NCBI GenBank assembly: GCA_949592205.1
Contig: CATIUR010000005.1
Coordinates: 29,538,179 to 29,602,178 of the forward strand
Reading direction: 5' to 3'
Source of the DNA: Helichrysum umbraculigerum
Taxonomy: Eukaryota; Streptophyta; Magnoliopsida; Asterales; Asteraceae
DNA length: 64,000 nt
In this document: positions 1-11,682 of the stretch, piece after piece
Layout: each line of letters starts with the position of its first letter
How positions within the stretch are numbered: the stretch's first letter is position 1
Program-made: the position numbers and the translations under genes
The notes under the pieces: model-generated
The model's database searches: none
What the model was told of the DNA's origin: nothing
Seen by the model: only the letters and a program-made list of their open reading frames with translations

Positions 1-83
1 CAATGGTTTCTGGGAGGGTAGGACAGTTTTATTAAATTTCATATTCAATTTGTCATTACATGAGTTGGTTGTTTACTTTTCAG

Positions 84-3000
84 CGGGTACCAAATTTCAT
101 TGGTGGTATGTTTATAGACTCACAATCAAGAACGTCTATTGATGTGTTGAATCCTGTAAGTCTACAAATTTATAGTTTTCTTGCTTTTAATTTTACCACG
201 ACTGTGAATCACCAAATAAATCATCTACTGTAGGCAACCCAACAAGTTGTATCTCAAGTTCCTCTAACCACTGGCGAAGAGTTCAGGGCAGCAGTATTTG
301 CAGCTAAGTGTTCTCTTCCATCATGGCGGAACACACCTGTCGTGACCCGTCAGCGTATCATGTTCAAGTTTCAGGAGCTTATTCGTCGAGATATTGTATG
401 TGTCTTAGTTCATTTACATCACCATGTTCTCGTCATCAAAATTCTTATTGATATAAGTCTTCATTGCTATGTAGGATAAGATTGCTCAAAACATAACTTC
501 GGAGCAGGGAAAAACATTGAAGGATGCACGTAATGAAATGCTTCGTGGACTTGGTGAGGATTGTTCGTTCCGAAAATTCATTCATGTCTATATAGTTATA
601 CTTAATTGAACTCAATACTCATGATCAGTTGTATTTACCTGTAGAGGTGGTTGAACTTGCTTGTGGGATGACAAGCCTCCAAATGGGGGATTTTGTTTCT
701 AACATACGAAGTGGAGTTGATAGCTACAGCCTGAGGGAACCACTTGGTGTTTGTGCTGGAATATGCCCTTCTAACTTTCCAGCATTGGTTCCTTTGTTGG
801 TAAGACTGTTATACGTATTAGATTAGATTTTATTTCTCCCTCGCGTGTGAGAATATATCATTTTCATGGCTGCAGGACAAATTTATTAGCATATACATCT
901 CTACATATAGTGGTGCTTAACTTATTTCGCATTTTTATGCTCACTGAAATTTGTTATCTTTTTTTTATCAACTCTATTTTCATTTGATGTACTGCAGATG
1001 TTTCCAATTGCAGTAGCATGTGGTAATACATTTATTCTTAAGCCATCGGAGAAAGATCCAGGTACGATTTTTAGTCATCCTGCTTCTGAAATGTACAAAT
1101 TCCTTGAACGTGTATTTTTATAAATTTTATTTCTTCTAGTAGCAATTTTCATCATTCGATAGGAGCTTTCGTATGAAGGCTACTCAGCATGCTTAAGCAC
1201 CATTCTTTTTTACATTTCTAAATGTATTTGAAGCACCTGGATCATATATGAGTTAAGTTATACCATGCATGGTCGTTGGGGGTTGCCTAACCTTCTTTGG
1301 AAACTTAAATCACTTTCTTAGATTATAAAAAACTCTTTAGTAGGCAAATGTACGTTTGCGTTTTTTTTTCCTTATAAAATACAACCTTCCCCGAATGATA
1401 TAAACCCCCTCCAACATAATTATTATGTAGGGGCATGCATGATACTTGCAGAATTAGCAATGGAGGCTGGCTTGCCCAACGGTGTACTAAATATAGTTCA
1501 TGGAACCAACGTAAGTATACTTGTTAAGAACTAACTTTTTTTCTATATATGAGAATTGATGGTTCGCCCAATGGTAGCGTTTTCTTCAAATTGCTATTTG
1601 GAATGTTTAAATGTCTTTTTTTAAGGGTTTGGTATGTGTTTTGGAGATTAAAGTAATATACTGGTTGTTTATCAGGGGGTAAGTTTTGAAATTGGATAAT
1701 GTTACTAAAGCATAAATTCTACAAACTCTCAACTTTCTCAGGTTCACATATAATCATGTGGGCTCCATTTATTCTCTCTCTTTGGGCCTGTTTGTTTTTG
1801 ACTTGATGAATATAAAACTTGATTGAGTAGGTCATTTAGGTATTTTGATGTGTTTGTTATTGACTTAATAAAAAAAGACATGTCTTGATAATTCAAGTCC
1901 TAAGAATGTGAATTTCTATATTAAGTCATGACTTTTTTAAAACATTTGATGTCTTTCAACTACCTTATGTAGAGGGTTAAATTGGCGATCTTAGTTATTC
2001 AGTCGATATATTTAGCAGATAAAACAAATAATTATTATTTGTCAACGACTTATTCAGAACTTAACGAGAAAAGAACAAGCGGGCCCTTTCTCTTTCTTAT
2101 CTTAATTGAAGTCAAAGATTGAGTGCAACCCAACTTAATATAAGCAATCTTCTAAACAATTATGCCATTTCTATATATTTCTTTTCATTCAAACCTATAC
2201 CCATTACCAAACCCATTTCAAACCAAACGCCATCTTACACTAGTTATTGACATTTTGTAGAGTTTGCTTCTAAACACACTTAAATGTCTTAGTAGTTCTA
2301 GTTTTGAGAGTTAATTGATCAAATTGTTCCGTGCGATCGGCCAGGATATTGTGAATGCCATCTGTGATGACGATGATATCAAAGCTATAACATTTGTTGG
2401 TCCAGATTCCGTAAGTTTCATTTACTCTGGATGTTTATAGATAATTGGATATCATTATCTTTTGTCTGTACGTTAATAGTTACATCCATAGTATGCATGA
2501 TGTAAAAGTTTTGCAAAACCCCAAGTCTTGAACTTCATTTTTCAGGTCTTATTTCTTAGTGATTAAATAAAGTAATAAATTATCTAATTGACTTTCTACA
2601 GTAACATGAAACTTTTATCAGCTTCATTATATAAATTTTTGGTTGGTTGAAGTTGAATTTGATTAGTCACTGTTGAAACTAAGTTGCTTGGTTGAATCCT
2701 AATTATTTTGGAGGGATAAAAATGTCACGTTTTCTTTGCTAATTTGTTGGCTACATAGATATAGTTTACATGATTTTATGAAATATAATACATCAAAACT
2801 TGTTTATGCAGCTTTGTTGAGTTACCCTGGTGTTTGTCATCATTGATAATTACATTATCATAGGGTATATTTAATTCATGGTGCATCCTAAACATAATTA
2901 CTGTTGTATACATGTTTCATAATAGTCTATTGTGTAACATGTGCTTGTTTTTATACATCTAAATCTAGATAATGAGTTCATCCCAAACGTTAACAAAATT

Positions 3001-6000
3001 AAAATTTAAAAATTCAATCTAGATTTGGTTTTGAAGGTAGGTTTTAATTTATTTCATTTTCCTCTAGTCTGGTTCACATATTCATGCAAGAGCATCTTCC
3101 AATGGCAAACGTGTACAGGTATCATGCTTCTTTCTCTCATTTTTATAGTTATGCAACACACAATTATGTGAAATCATTACTGTTCGTAAGTCGACTTCTC
3201 TGTACTTCTATCAGTCAAATATTGGTGCAAAAAACCATGCCATTGTCATGCCTGACGCGAATATGGGTGCTACTTTGGATGGGCTTGTTGCTGCTGGATT
3301 TGGTGCTGCAGGACAAAGGTGTACAGCATTGAGTACTGTTGTATTTGTTGGAGCTTCAAGATTATGGTATACCTGGATTATCAACTGATATGTTTTTCAT
3401 CTGTTCTTTCTTGTTTATGTTACATGCCCTGATTAATTCTTCTTTAGTCATGTAGAGTTATGTTAATTGGAGTTTACTGTTAATAAAGTTCCTGTTTTGA
3501 TTTCTGTTGCAGGGAGGAAAAACTAGTGGAGCGTGCAAAAGCACTTAAAGTAAATGTTGGAACTGATGCTGATACAGATCTTGGCCCTGTGATTAACAAA
3601 ATGGTGCACTCATCAATCCTTTTTGACAATTTGTTTGTGTTTTTACTTTGTAAAGCTGGGAAATAAAATTTCAGACACAGGTGGCAGTTTAACTTTCTCT
3701 CCAAGCATTTTATTTTATTAGTCAGTCTGTGTGTCAAGCAGCTGCCACGGGTCCAGCTCACCTTGCACTGCTTTTAAAGAAAGTTGTCTCCCCTTCTCTG
3801 ATGTATTCTTTATTGTGATGCATTAACAGGCAAAGGAAAAGGTAAACCGATTAATACAAGTGGGTATCGATGCTGGTGCTAGGTTAATTCTGGATGGAAG
3901 GCACATTGAGGTATATCATTACTTAGCAATTGATGTCACCTATATGACATAACTTGGGTAAACCAGCTATAATCTGTTGGCACTCTATTTTCTGTGCATT
4001 TGTTCGTTTTTTAAGGATATTCCTTTGGAATTTAAAGTTTTCTTCTCAACCATGCTCACCTAAATGAAAGTAATTCAGTATGCATGTAATTAACATTTTA
4101 GATTTTTTTACTCTATTTTTGATATATGAAATTATCAGTAATATGTCATGGTTCACTATAATTGTTGCATATCATAGCTATGAAGCATAGCAGCTCTCTT
4201 GTCTTCTGCTGTGGTGGAATGAACTAAACTATTTAGTACTTAGTTAATCATTGGAATTTATTCCCATTCATGTTTTAAAAATATCAGTCTAGTATGCTAA
4301 TGAAAATTTGGTGTCTCAACATAGGTTCCAAAATATGAGATGGGAAATTTTGTAGGCCCCACTATCTTATCTGATGTTACAGATGGTATGCAGTGTTACA
4401 AGGTATCTTATCTTAATATTCTCTGATTTATCAGATATATAAGATAGATGATATTTTAATCCGAATGTCACTATTTTGTGTGCTCAGGAGGAGATTACTG
4501 GCCCAGTTCTTCTTTGTATGCAGGTTGGCTCACTTTCACCATTGCCATATGTATATAGTATTGTTGGTTACGTAGTTTTAGATCTAGTTGACATCTCAAC
4601 ACTAATGTTCCCTCGTATTTTCAGGCTGAGAGCTTAGAGCAAGCCATAGGTATTATAAACAGAAATAGGTAATTTTCGCTAACTTCACAGAATCTGTATC
4701 TTTCGAAAGATAAAGGCCTTCTGTTTCGTCCCATCTCATAAGTTTGATTCTGGACCAGGTATGGCTTTGGGGCGTCAATATTCACTAAGAATGGTGCATC
4801 AGCAAGGAAATTCCAAACTGACATAGAAGCTGGCCAGGTATTGTAGCACTTGTAACCAAAACTACTCTAGGTCTTTCACTGTTTGCCATTATGCTTTGAT
4901 ACACACCATACCAAATTTTAGGGTTTCTTAACCCTTTGAGCAACATATTCAGTGGTCAACATAAACTGCATAGTATATGATAGTAAATTTGTCTGGAAAT
5001 ACATGGTGTTAACATGACTGAAAATTCGCAAATATATACAATTTACGCCACTCTAGTTGTAGGAAAAATATCAAATAAGCAGCAATAATTTCCATTTGGT
5101 TTATTGCATAATGATTATGATTATAATAGGTAGGCTTCAAGTTAGCTTTCATCTATATAATACAAGGGATAAATAGAGCCTAAACCCCTGTGTGTTTTGT
5201 CTACGATGATGCTCTACCAGTGCCCTGTGCATATTGAAATTCAGACATGTCAAATACCAACTTATTGATTTTGTGTTTACCTTTTTTTTAGAATGTATAT
5301 ATATTATATTTAATGTCCATGACTTAAGCTCAGAATGCCACAGGTTGGTGTAAACGTCCCTGTCCCTGCCCCACTTCCGTTCTTTTCTTTTACTGGGACG
5401 GAGGCATCCTTCTCAGGAGATCTAAACTTCCATGGTGGGTTTTTGTTTTTGTTTCTTGTCATTTATTATAAAGATATTTTGAACTCTAAGTGAAATTTAT
5501 ATAAGCTTCAGGCAAGTCGGGGGTTCACTTTTACACGCAGATTAAGACGGTGAATCAACAGTGGAAAGACTTCAGGAATAATGATGAAATACCCCTGGAA
5601 ATGCCTCCTACGAATTTTCAGAGTACTGATGGAACATCCTTATTACTACCAACCCACAATTTTCCAGATACAGATGATGGGGGACACCTGGCGTCCCCAT
5701 CAGATAACCTTCAATGTGATAATGGACCATCCTTCACTATACCACACAAGGACTTCCAAACTAATGAAGCGGTGTCTCTAGGCTTGCAACTGAGAGATTT
5801 TCAGAATAGTGATGGAGTTTCTCCTTCATTGCTCATGTCTGATGGATCACAGGACCCGAAGTTCTTGAGCCATTTTCTTAACTGGTAACTCTTCCTTTTG
5901 TGACTAAATAATGCAAAAAATTGCATGCAGTCTTGCTAAAATGGGGTGTACTCTATACATTTAATTTTCTGCTTTGCACAAAAGGTGCAAGAGTTTCTAC

Positions 6001-6648
6001 GAAATGCCTGCCCATATAGCAGGATTGTTGTGCATATAGGTGGCATAATGGACGGGTTGGGTAATGGGTCAAAATGGGTAACTTTAGTGAGGGTCAACAT
6101 GAGTGACGGGTCGCAATAACCTGCCAATACTATCCTGTCTCTGCTTTTATCAAGTTTTATTACGGAGTATTATTTAATTTTATATATATTTTAATTGGAA
6201 ATCAATTAAATAAAGTATTAACTTTATTAGTTATGATTATAAACTATATTATAACAATAATAGTCTGATTGTTTGAACAAAATGTGTTAGGAAGTTCAAT
6301 GCATTTGAGAGTTTACCCATTATAGGCATAGTATTACACAAGTCGACTCATTTACCCATGCATGAGTCAACATTGCCACCTGTAGTTGTTCCTCCTTGAC
6401 AAGTCCCATATCTGAAAGTTAAAGAAAGGGATCGTTAATAGTCAAGCATCCAATATGCATGTTGATAGTAATGAACACTTTGTCACGGTATAAATGTATA
6501 ATTATCTTGGGATTTGAGTGATTGACAAATATTTCATTTTCTTCTCGGTAATTTGAGCATGATTATGTAATGTGTGTTTGATTTTGAGGATCTGCGTAGT
6601 GACTTGTAATAAACCTTTTTGCTTTTCAGGAGCCGAAACGCCCAATAG
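84..6648 (+). CDS. Methylmalonate-semialdehyde dehydrogenase (ALDH6 family), 5'-partial, 18 exons seen
   Basis: Family role: CoA-acylating, NAD-dependent oxidation of malonate or methylmalonate semialdehyde in mitochondria, in valine and pyrimidine catabolism. Exons read: 84-155, 234-395, 475-553, 645-799, 998-1061, 1431-1510, 2345-2410, 3068-3118, 3215-3366, 3513-3603, 3830-3910, 4325-4402, 4488-4523, 4625-4668, 4759-4837, 5344-5434, 5512-5884, 6630-6648. Phases agree throughout and give about 590 residues. Visible motifs: PLGVCAGICPSNFPALVP, the catalytic cysteine in FGAAGQRCTALS, KEEITGPVL and PLPFFSFTG. The start, with any transit peptide, lies left of the window. After the usual family end (QQWKD) the protein runs on for about 110 residues of degenerate repeats. 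If the last intron is retained, a TAA at 5886-5888 follows the same Trp; splicing adds SRNAQ and stops at 6648. Divergence from the usual plant sequence (for example FVGPDS where FVGSN is usual) suggests a paralogue. The fold is certain; the exact 3' end is less so. Confidence 0.9.
6037..6384. mobile_element. hAT-like MITE in the last ALDH6 intron
   Basis: The stretch starts TAGGTGGCA and ends TGCCACCTGTA, an imperfect terminal inverted repeat. The interior is AT-rich and carries GGGTCAAAATGGGT-type words common in small hAT-like elements. No clean target duplication is visible. It sits between the TAA at 5886 and the spliced last exon at 6630. Confidence 0.5.
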
Positions 6649-7986
6649 ATTTCAGGTTGTTGACAATGTAGCTGGCGGAAGCTGTTCTAATCGGGAGCAG
6701 TATCAACGTTTGAGTATTCAATTGTGTAAAGGTGTATTGGGGTCTTAATCACATGCGAAGAAAAAAATGTGGCTCGTGAATATATTTTGACTCTCTTGCT
6801 TAGTTGATTGTTATATAGTTGGCATGGAAGCTCAATTAAGTTAAGTTTGTTGTAGTTCTATTATGTAGTGAGATAGGTGTCATATGAGATTATTGCTGTT
6901 AAATGAAGGATCGAACTTCTATGGCGGTTCTTCCCTGATAAAAATGGTCATGGTTCTTACCATGAAAAAGAAAGTTGCAAAAAAAATTTCAAAGAAAATC
7001 GGTCTATACAAATATTTTCTTTCATGGCCTTGTAAAACTTAGTTTTTGATGCATCAGGATTGTTTGTTGATATAATTTTTTTTTGGGTTAAACATGTTTC
7101 TTACACCAACGTAGGTATTTAGAGACCAGCCAATGCAAGTATCTAGCAGCCAATCCCCTTGTGTTCGCACGTCAGGTATATACGCCTTGTTAATAATAAT
7201 CCTTTCATATCAAGTTTTGGTCACTTGAAACAATTTCATTGCATTACTTGAAAAACAATTAAATTGGCCAACGTTCCAGTCGTGACAACTCATAGCAGTT
7301 TAAGAGGGCTCCCAGGAATGTGAGCTGGAATGTTTGAGTGCTACATTCGCTATATTGGAATTGTTTTCTAGGAAAACAGATGGTTAGCATGTTCAAAGAT
7401 TGAAATTCTACAGTCCATGTTCAAAGATTGAAAACAGATGGTTAGCATGGTCATCTATAATTATAGTAGACAAAGTGATATATCAAAAGTATTCAAGCAT
7501 GGATGGATGACAATAAGATTGAGCTATATTTTTACAAGTGGAAGATTTAGGCCTTGTGGCTAAGTATTCCAATGTTTGGGACACAATTAACTTCCAAAGA
7601 CTCTGAACAACATGTAATAGACAAAATCCACCGTACCTTGATTCCATTCTGACTACAAATACAAAAAGGCATTAAAAACAAGACTGGTGCAAGTCATAGG
7701 AATCGGAAACGATAGAAGAGGATCACTGAGTATATGCATGCCTTTGAAGTCAATTTCAATGGGAAGGTAGTCATCAGAATAATTATCAAGTTGAAACTAG
7801 TATACACTCATGCCAAATCAAAATTTGATTTAATCATCATTACCATATCTGTAAACATCATAAGTAAAAATTCTAGAACAGACAATTACGACTACAAAAA
7901 CATTAAACCAAATTCATAAAACCACATTTCAATTCAAATTCATCAAATCAAATTGAACTGCTAACAAGCTAAAGAAGAAAAGCTTC
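6649..7986. other. ALDH6 3' UTR and intergenic region between convergent genes
   Basis: The first few hundred bases are probably ALDH6 3' UTR. No convincing reading frame follows. A 29-bp stretch near 7315-7345 matches part of ribosomal protein S11 exon 5. A small internal duplication (catgttcaaagattgaaa, twice) lies at about 7390-7432. Otherwise nothing recognised. Confidence 0.6.
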
Positions 7987-9517
7987 TTATATGCCTGTAA
8001 ACGCCTTCTTTCCACCACCAGAAGATCCAGCTGGAATCACCTTCAACACGTTGAACCTCACCGTCTTGGACAAGGGTCTAAACAACCACAACCCGTTCAA
8101 AATCAGATCAAATAGCAAACAATATATATAAACATGTTGATAGAAAAAATTGTAAAAAGTAAAGCAGATAAAATATTCAGGTGGATTAACAAACCTGCAT
8201 TGTCCAACAGTCACATGGTCTCCTTCTTTCACACGGAAACATGGAGAAATGTGAGCTGGAATGTTCGAGTGCCTCTTCTCATACCTAAGTATCAAAACGA
8301 TAATATATAATATAGAACTATAACTACTATAGTTTTCAAAAATTATCAGAAAAAAAGAAAGAAAGTAATAAACTGTACCTTTGATACTTCTTAACATAAT
8401 GGAGGTAATCCCTACGAACGATAATGGTTCTCATCATCTTGGCACTGTGACATGTACCAGCGAGAATACGACCTCTGATAGAAACATCACCAGTGAAAGG
8501 GCATTTCTTGTCGATGTAAGTTCCTATTGATCAAGTACCAAATTAAAGATCATTAATATTCATTACAAAAGAAACTTTATTAAATATCTTTACAAATGTA
8601 GCAAATCTTGTAATAAAATTAGGCAAAAACTACTTGTCCACCTTGAAAAATTTTTAAAGCTTTAACACATATCGCGATTCATTATTAGGCTGATAATTCG
8701 AATATCAGCCTAATAAACTAAAAACTCTTACGGTTGCTCTATTTTTTATAACTATAACATGTCACCAAGATGCCTACCTACAAACACTCTCATCAATTAA
8801 ACACTGAACATTTGAATACTAACATCGTTTAAGAACCAAGTACAGGCTGTTATCTAATCTAATGAATAAAAGACTAAAACACCCTAACATGACCAAAAAA
8901 GTGTTGCACTCAATTTAATGACAAATTTACCAAGAATTCAAACAAAGAAATTTAATGACACATAAACTAGCACAATAACACTGCGCTTCTTTTGTTACAC
9001 GTATTCATATAAAACACTACATTAAACCCTGACATAAACAGCTTCAAATCCATTAAATTATAACACACCACATAACATATTACACATACAAACACATCAA
9101 CAAAATATACTAGTACGAAATTAAAAAAGATTGTATAAAAAAAATACCTTCAATCGCCTCTCGTGGTGTCTTAAAACCAAGCCCAACACTCTTCCAGAAT
9201 CTGTTTCCACCTTTCCCAGGCCTCTTCCCCTTTCCACTTTTCTTTGAGCTAACATTATACAAATACAATACAATCAACGAATACACAATTACTAATATAG
9301 AAACGATAAAAAATGAAACTTTTTAATAAAAAAATAAAAATAAATGATTGTATCTTACCATAGAAACACCTTAGGTTGCTTCAAAAAAGCCTTCTCAGTC
9401 TATCAATACCAAAACAAAATGTTAAGATCTATACGTACAGATACAGGTATATATACATACATATATAAATGGATTAGAGTTATAATTAAAAGACATCATA
9501 TAAACCTGTTCGGCCAT
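7987..9517 (-). CDS. RPS11: 40S ribosomal protein S11 (uS17), 6 exons, 159 aa
   Basis: Component of the small cytosolic ribosomal subunit that binds 18S rRNA. Coding exons, in order on the minus strand: 9506-9517, 9359-9399, 9148-9248, 8379-8523, 8195-8284, 7987-8077. They join in frame to 159 residues plus stop, the usual plant length. Recognisable segments: MAEQTEKAFLKQPKVFL at the start, GKRPGKGGNRFWKSVGLGFK, GTYIDKKCPFTGDVSIRGR, RDYLHYVKKYQR, and the uS17 signature GDHVTVGQCRPLSKTVRFNV. The end is GGGKKAFTGI. The first coding exon has only four codons, as in many plant ribosomal protein genes. All splice sites are GT/AG and no damage is seen. Confidence 0.96.
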
Positions 9518-9592
9518 TGTTGAAGAGATTCAAGGTCTTCAGTTGCGGAGGCACACACGAGGAGAGAAGTATGATCCAACAGAGAGCGAATA

Positions 9593-9684
9593 AAACCCTA
9601 GTTTTGCTGGATTTATTTCATGAGGTTTTATTGGGCTTCATGGGCTTTTTACCAGATAAATGGGTTCTACGGTCGGGCTGGGCT
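9593..9684 (-). promoter_or_regulatory. Telo-box and site II promoter motifs of RPS11
   Basis: Upstream of the S11 start lie a telo-box AAACCCTA (9593-9600) and three TGGGCT site II words (9632-9637, 9641-9646, 9679-9684). This pair is the known hallmark of plant ribosomal-protein promoters and ties transcription to cell growth. The telo-box is 76 bp from the ATG and may be in the 5' UTR. Confidence 0.7.
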
Positions 9685-9795
9685 GCTGTGAATAAATTTA
9701 GGCCTTTATAATCTATTTTAACTCGTAAATCAAATTATGCTTTGATTATTATTATTGTGCTTTAATGTTACACAAAAAAAATATATATACATAAT

Positions 9796-9798
<3 letters not shown>

Positions 9799-9826
<28 letters not shown>
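9799..9826. repeat. (AT)n microsatellite
   Basis: About 14 TA/AT units, next to the Helitron-like end at 9832. Confidence 0.9.
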
Positions 9827-9829
<3 letters not shown>

Positions 9830-9831
9830 TT

Positions 9832-9860
9832 ACTAGGTGAAGGACTCCCGACAACGCGGG
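9832..9860 (-). mobile_element. Helitron-like 3' terminus
   Basis: Read on the minus strand, a CCCG/CGGG hairpin (9847-9860) is followed by about ten bases and then CTAGT, the canonical Helitron end. The element would extend to higher coordinates. Its 5' TC end could not be fixed. Confidence 0.5.
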
Positions 9861-10713
9861 TTTTATAATTTTGTTTTTTCTATGTTTTTATTTGTGGTAA
9901 ATATATATATATTTTTTTAAAGACTTTGAAGTTTAAAAGTCGGTGTATATTGGATTTATAGTATGTTATTAGTACTTTTGATGTTTAGTTGTTCTCTTGT
10001 GTGTAATCACATTTGTAGACATTATGATAGTAATATTTTGATGTTTTTGAAATGCAATTATTACCCTTTAGTTTATATGTAAAACAAATTAGATGTAGAA
10101 CATGTTACAAATCATATCTAGATATGTAATAATATAATAGAGGCATATTTGTATAATGAATATGTGATCGTTATAATTGACTGTAGGCAACTTTCCAAAT
10201 GGCAACAGGCATAGAAGAAAGGGATACTTTCATATGTTTTGAAATTCAAAACACTCGATATGAAATTTCTTTAATAAGCCTGGACTGCCCAGTATCTTAA
10301 TATCTTATAGAATTCAGATACATACTAATAAATTCATACTACCTTATATGATTTAACATCTCGTACTAAAGCATTATTAACATCCCAAGTAATTTATTTT
10401 TAGATCATCATTATGTTACAACTTTATCATATGATATGAAATGAATATGATAATTCTTTATAAATCAAGGATACTACATTTCATTTCAAAAATACTTCAA
10501 TGCTATTTTACTTGTACCAACTCGGGACCTAAATTGAAACTACATATACCAATTTCGACTACTAACAGAAACTGTACCAACTCATGACAGAGAAAAGATA
10601 CACCATAATAATTGTACATGCCACCCAAAGGTTACATGGAACCAAGTAGGACTCCGATCATATTAGATACATATATAATGAACCATTAATTAATAAAATA
10701 TATTAGACACCAA
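9861..10713. other. AT-rich non-coding DNA, possibly Helitron interior
   Basis: No reading frame, RNA gene or repeat unit was recognised between the Helitron-like end and the MITE. Confidence 0.5.
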
Positions 10714-11351
10714 GGGTAAGGTTCAAATGAGACTAAAAATTTGTGTGAGAATAGAGGAACCAATGATATGGTGCCATGTGTACAAAGAGAATACAAAACT
10801 CATTTACCCCTTAAGTTAAATATCTCACAAACGACAAATCGAAAAATTATGAAAATTGCACCATTAGATTCAGCGTTTGATCCTCTTCGATTTGCCGTCC
10901 ATTAAGGCATACTTTCGACGAGTTTTTTTTTTTCATTATTTTTAGTGGGTTTCACATTACTAACACGTGTGTTACAGTGTTGCGTTTAGGGTTTAGGGTT
11001 TGGGGTTTAGGGTTTATGGGTTAGGGGTTAGGGTTTAGGGTTGGGACTTTGGGGTTTCGTCCCGAAACCCGAAACTCCCAACCCTAAACCCCAAACCCCA
11101 AACCCTAAACCCTAAACGCTTTATAAAACTCTAAACCCTAAATCATACTAAACCCTAAACCCTAAACCCTGCTAAACCGTAACACTAAACCCTGCTAAAC
11201 CCTAACTCTAAACCCTAACCCTAAACCCTAAATCAAATGTATAATCAATCACTAACACATGTGTTACTAATATGTAAAACCCACCAAAAAAATGAAAAAA
11301 AAAAGTTCGTCGGAAGTATGCCTTGATGGACGGCAAATCGAAGAGGATAAA
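10714..11351. mobile_element. Long-TIR MITE with telomere-like arms, cut by Ty3 element 1
   Basis: The left arm contains GTAAGGTTCAAATGAG, a CACAAACGACAAATCG block, GATCCTCTTCGATTTGCCGT and AACACGTGTGTT. The same blocks return inverted at 11245-11348 up to the LTR at 11352. Between the arms are TTTAGGG-type and then CCCTAAA-type runs. The second copy of this family at 53036-53637 confirms the termini. The outer part of the right arm is not found on the far side of the retrotransposon. Confidence 0.75.
10984..11235. repeat. Interstitial telomere-like repeat, head-to-head
   Basis: Imperfect GTTTAGG units up to about 11046 meet imperfect CCCTAAA units from about 11080 on, around a GGGGTTTCGTCCCGAAACCC centre. 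Both sides are degenerate, so this is an old internal array and not a chromosome end. Confidence 0.85.
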
Positions 11352-11682
11352 TGTAACATCCTCAAAAGTGGCCTAGTTAAAATACGGTAATTCCCTTAAT
11401 TTAATTGTTATTTAAATTGTATTTTAAATACTTGGTGTATTTTGATAGCTAAATTAATAGGTCAATTGGTCAATTGGCTTATTGTGATAAATGAATTATT
11501 ACATGTTTTAAATTTATTTAGTTGACGGTATAATAAAAACTTATTTCTCGCAAATGGTTTTTAGGTTCCAGACAATAGATTTAGGACGGGTATAATTTTA
11601 ACTAAAAAATAGGCTGAGTCATATAATTGAGTCGACACCTGTGATCTCATTTTGACAACACCTCATTCTTCCAAATTCTTAA

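Noticed and set aside
8379..8397. 136-codon minus-strand frame crossing S11 exons 5 and 6 (7987-8397)
   Set aside because: It reads through two introns; only the exon parts are real S11 sequence.
10984..11235. Chromosome end
   Set aside because: Degenerate, in opposite orientations, and enclosed by MITE arms and genes.
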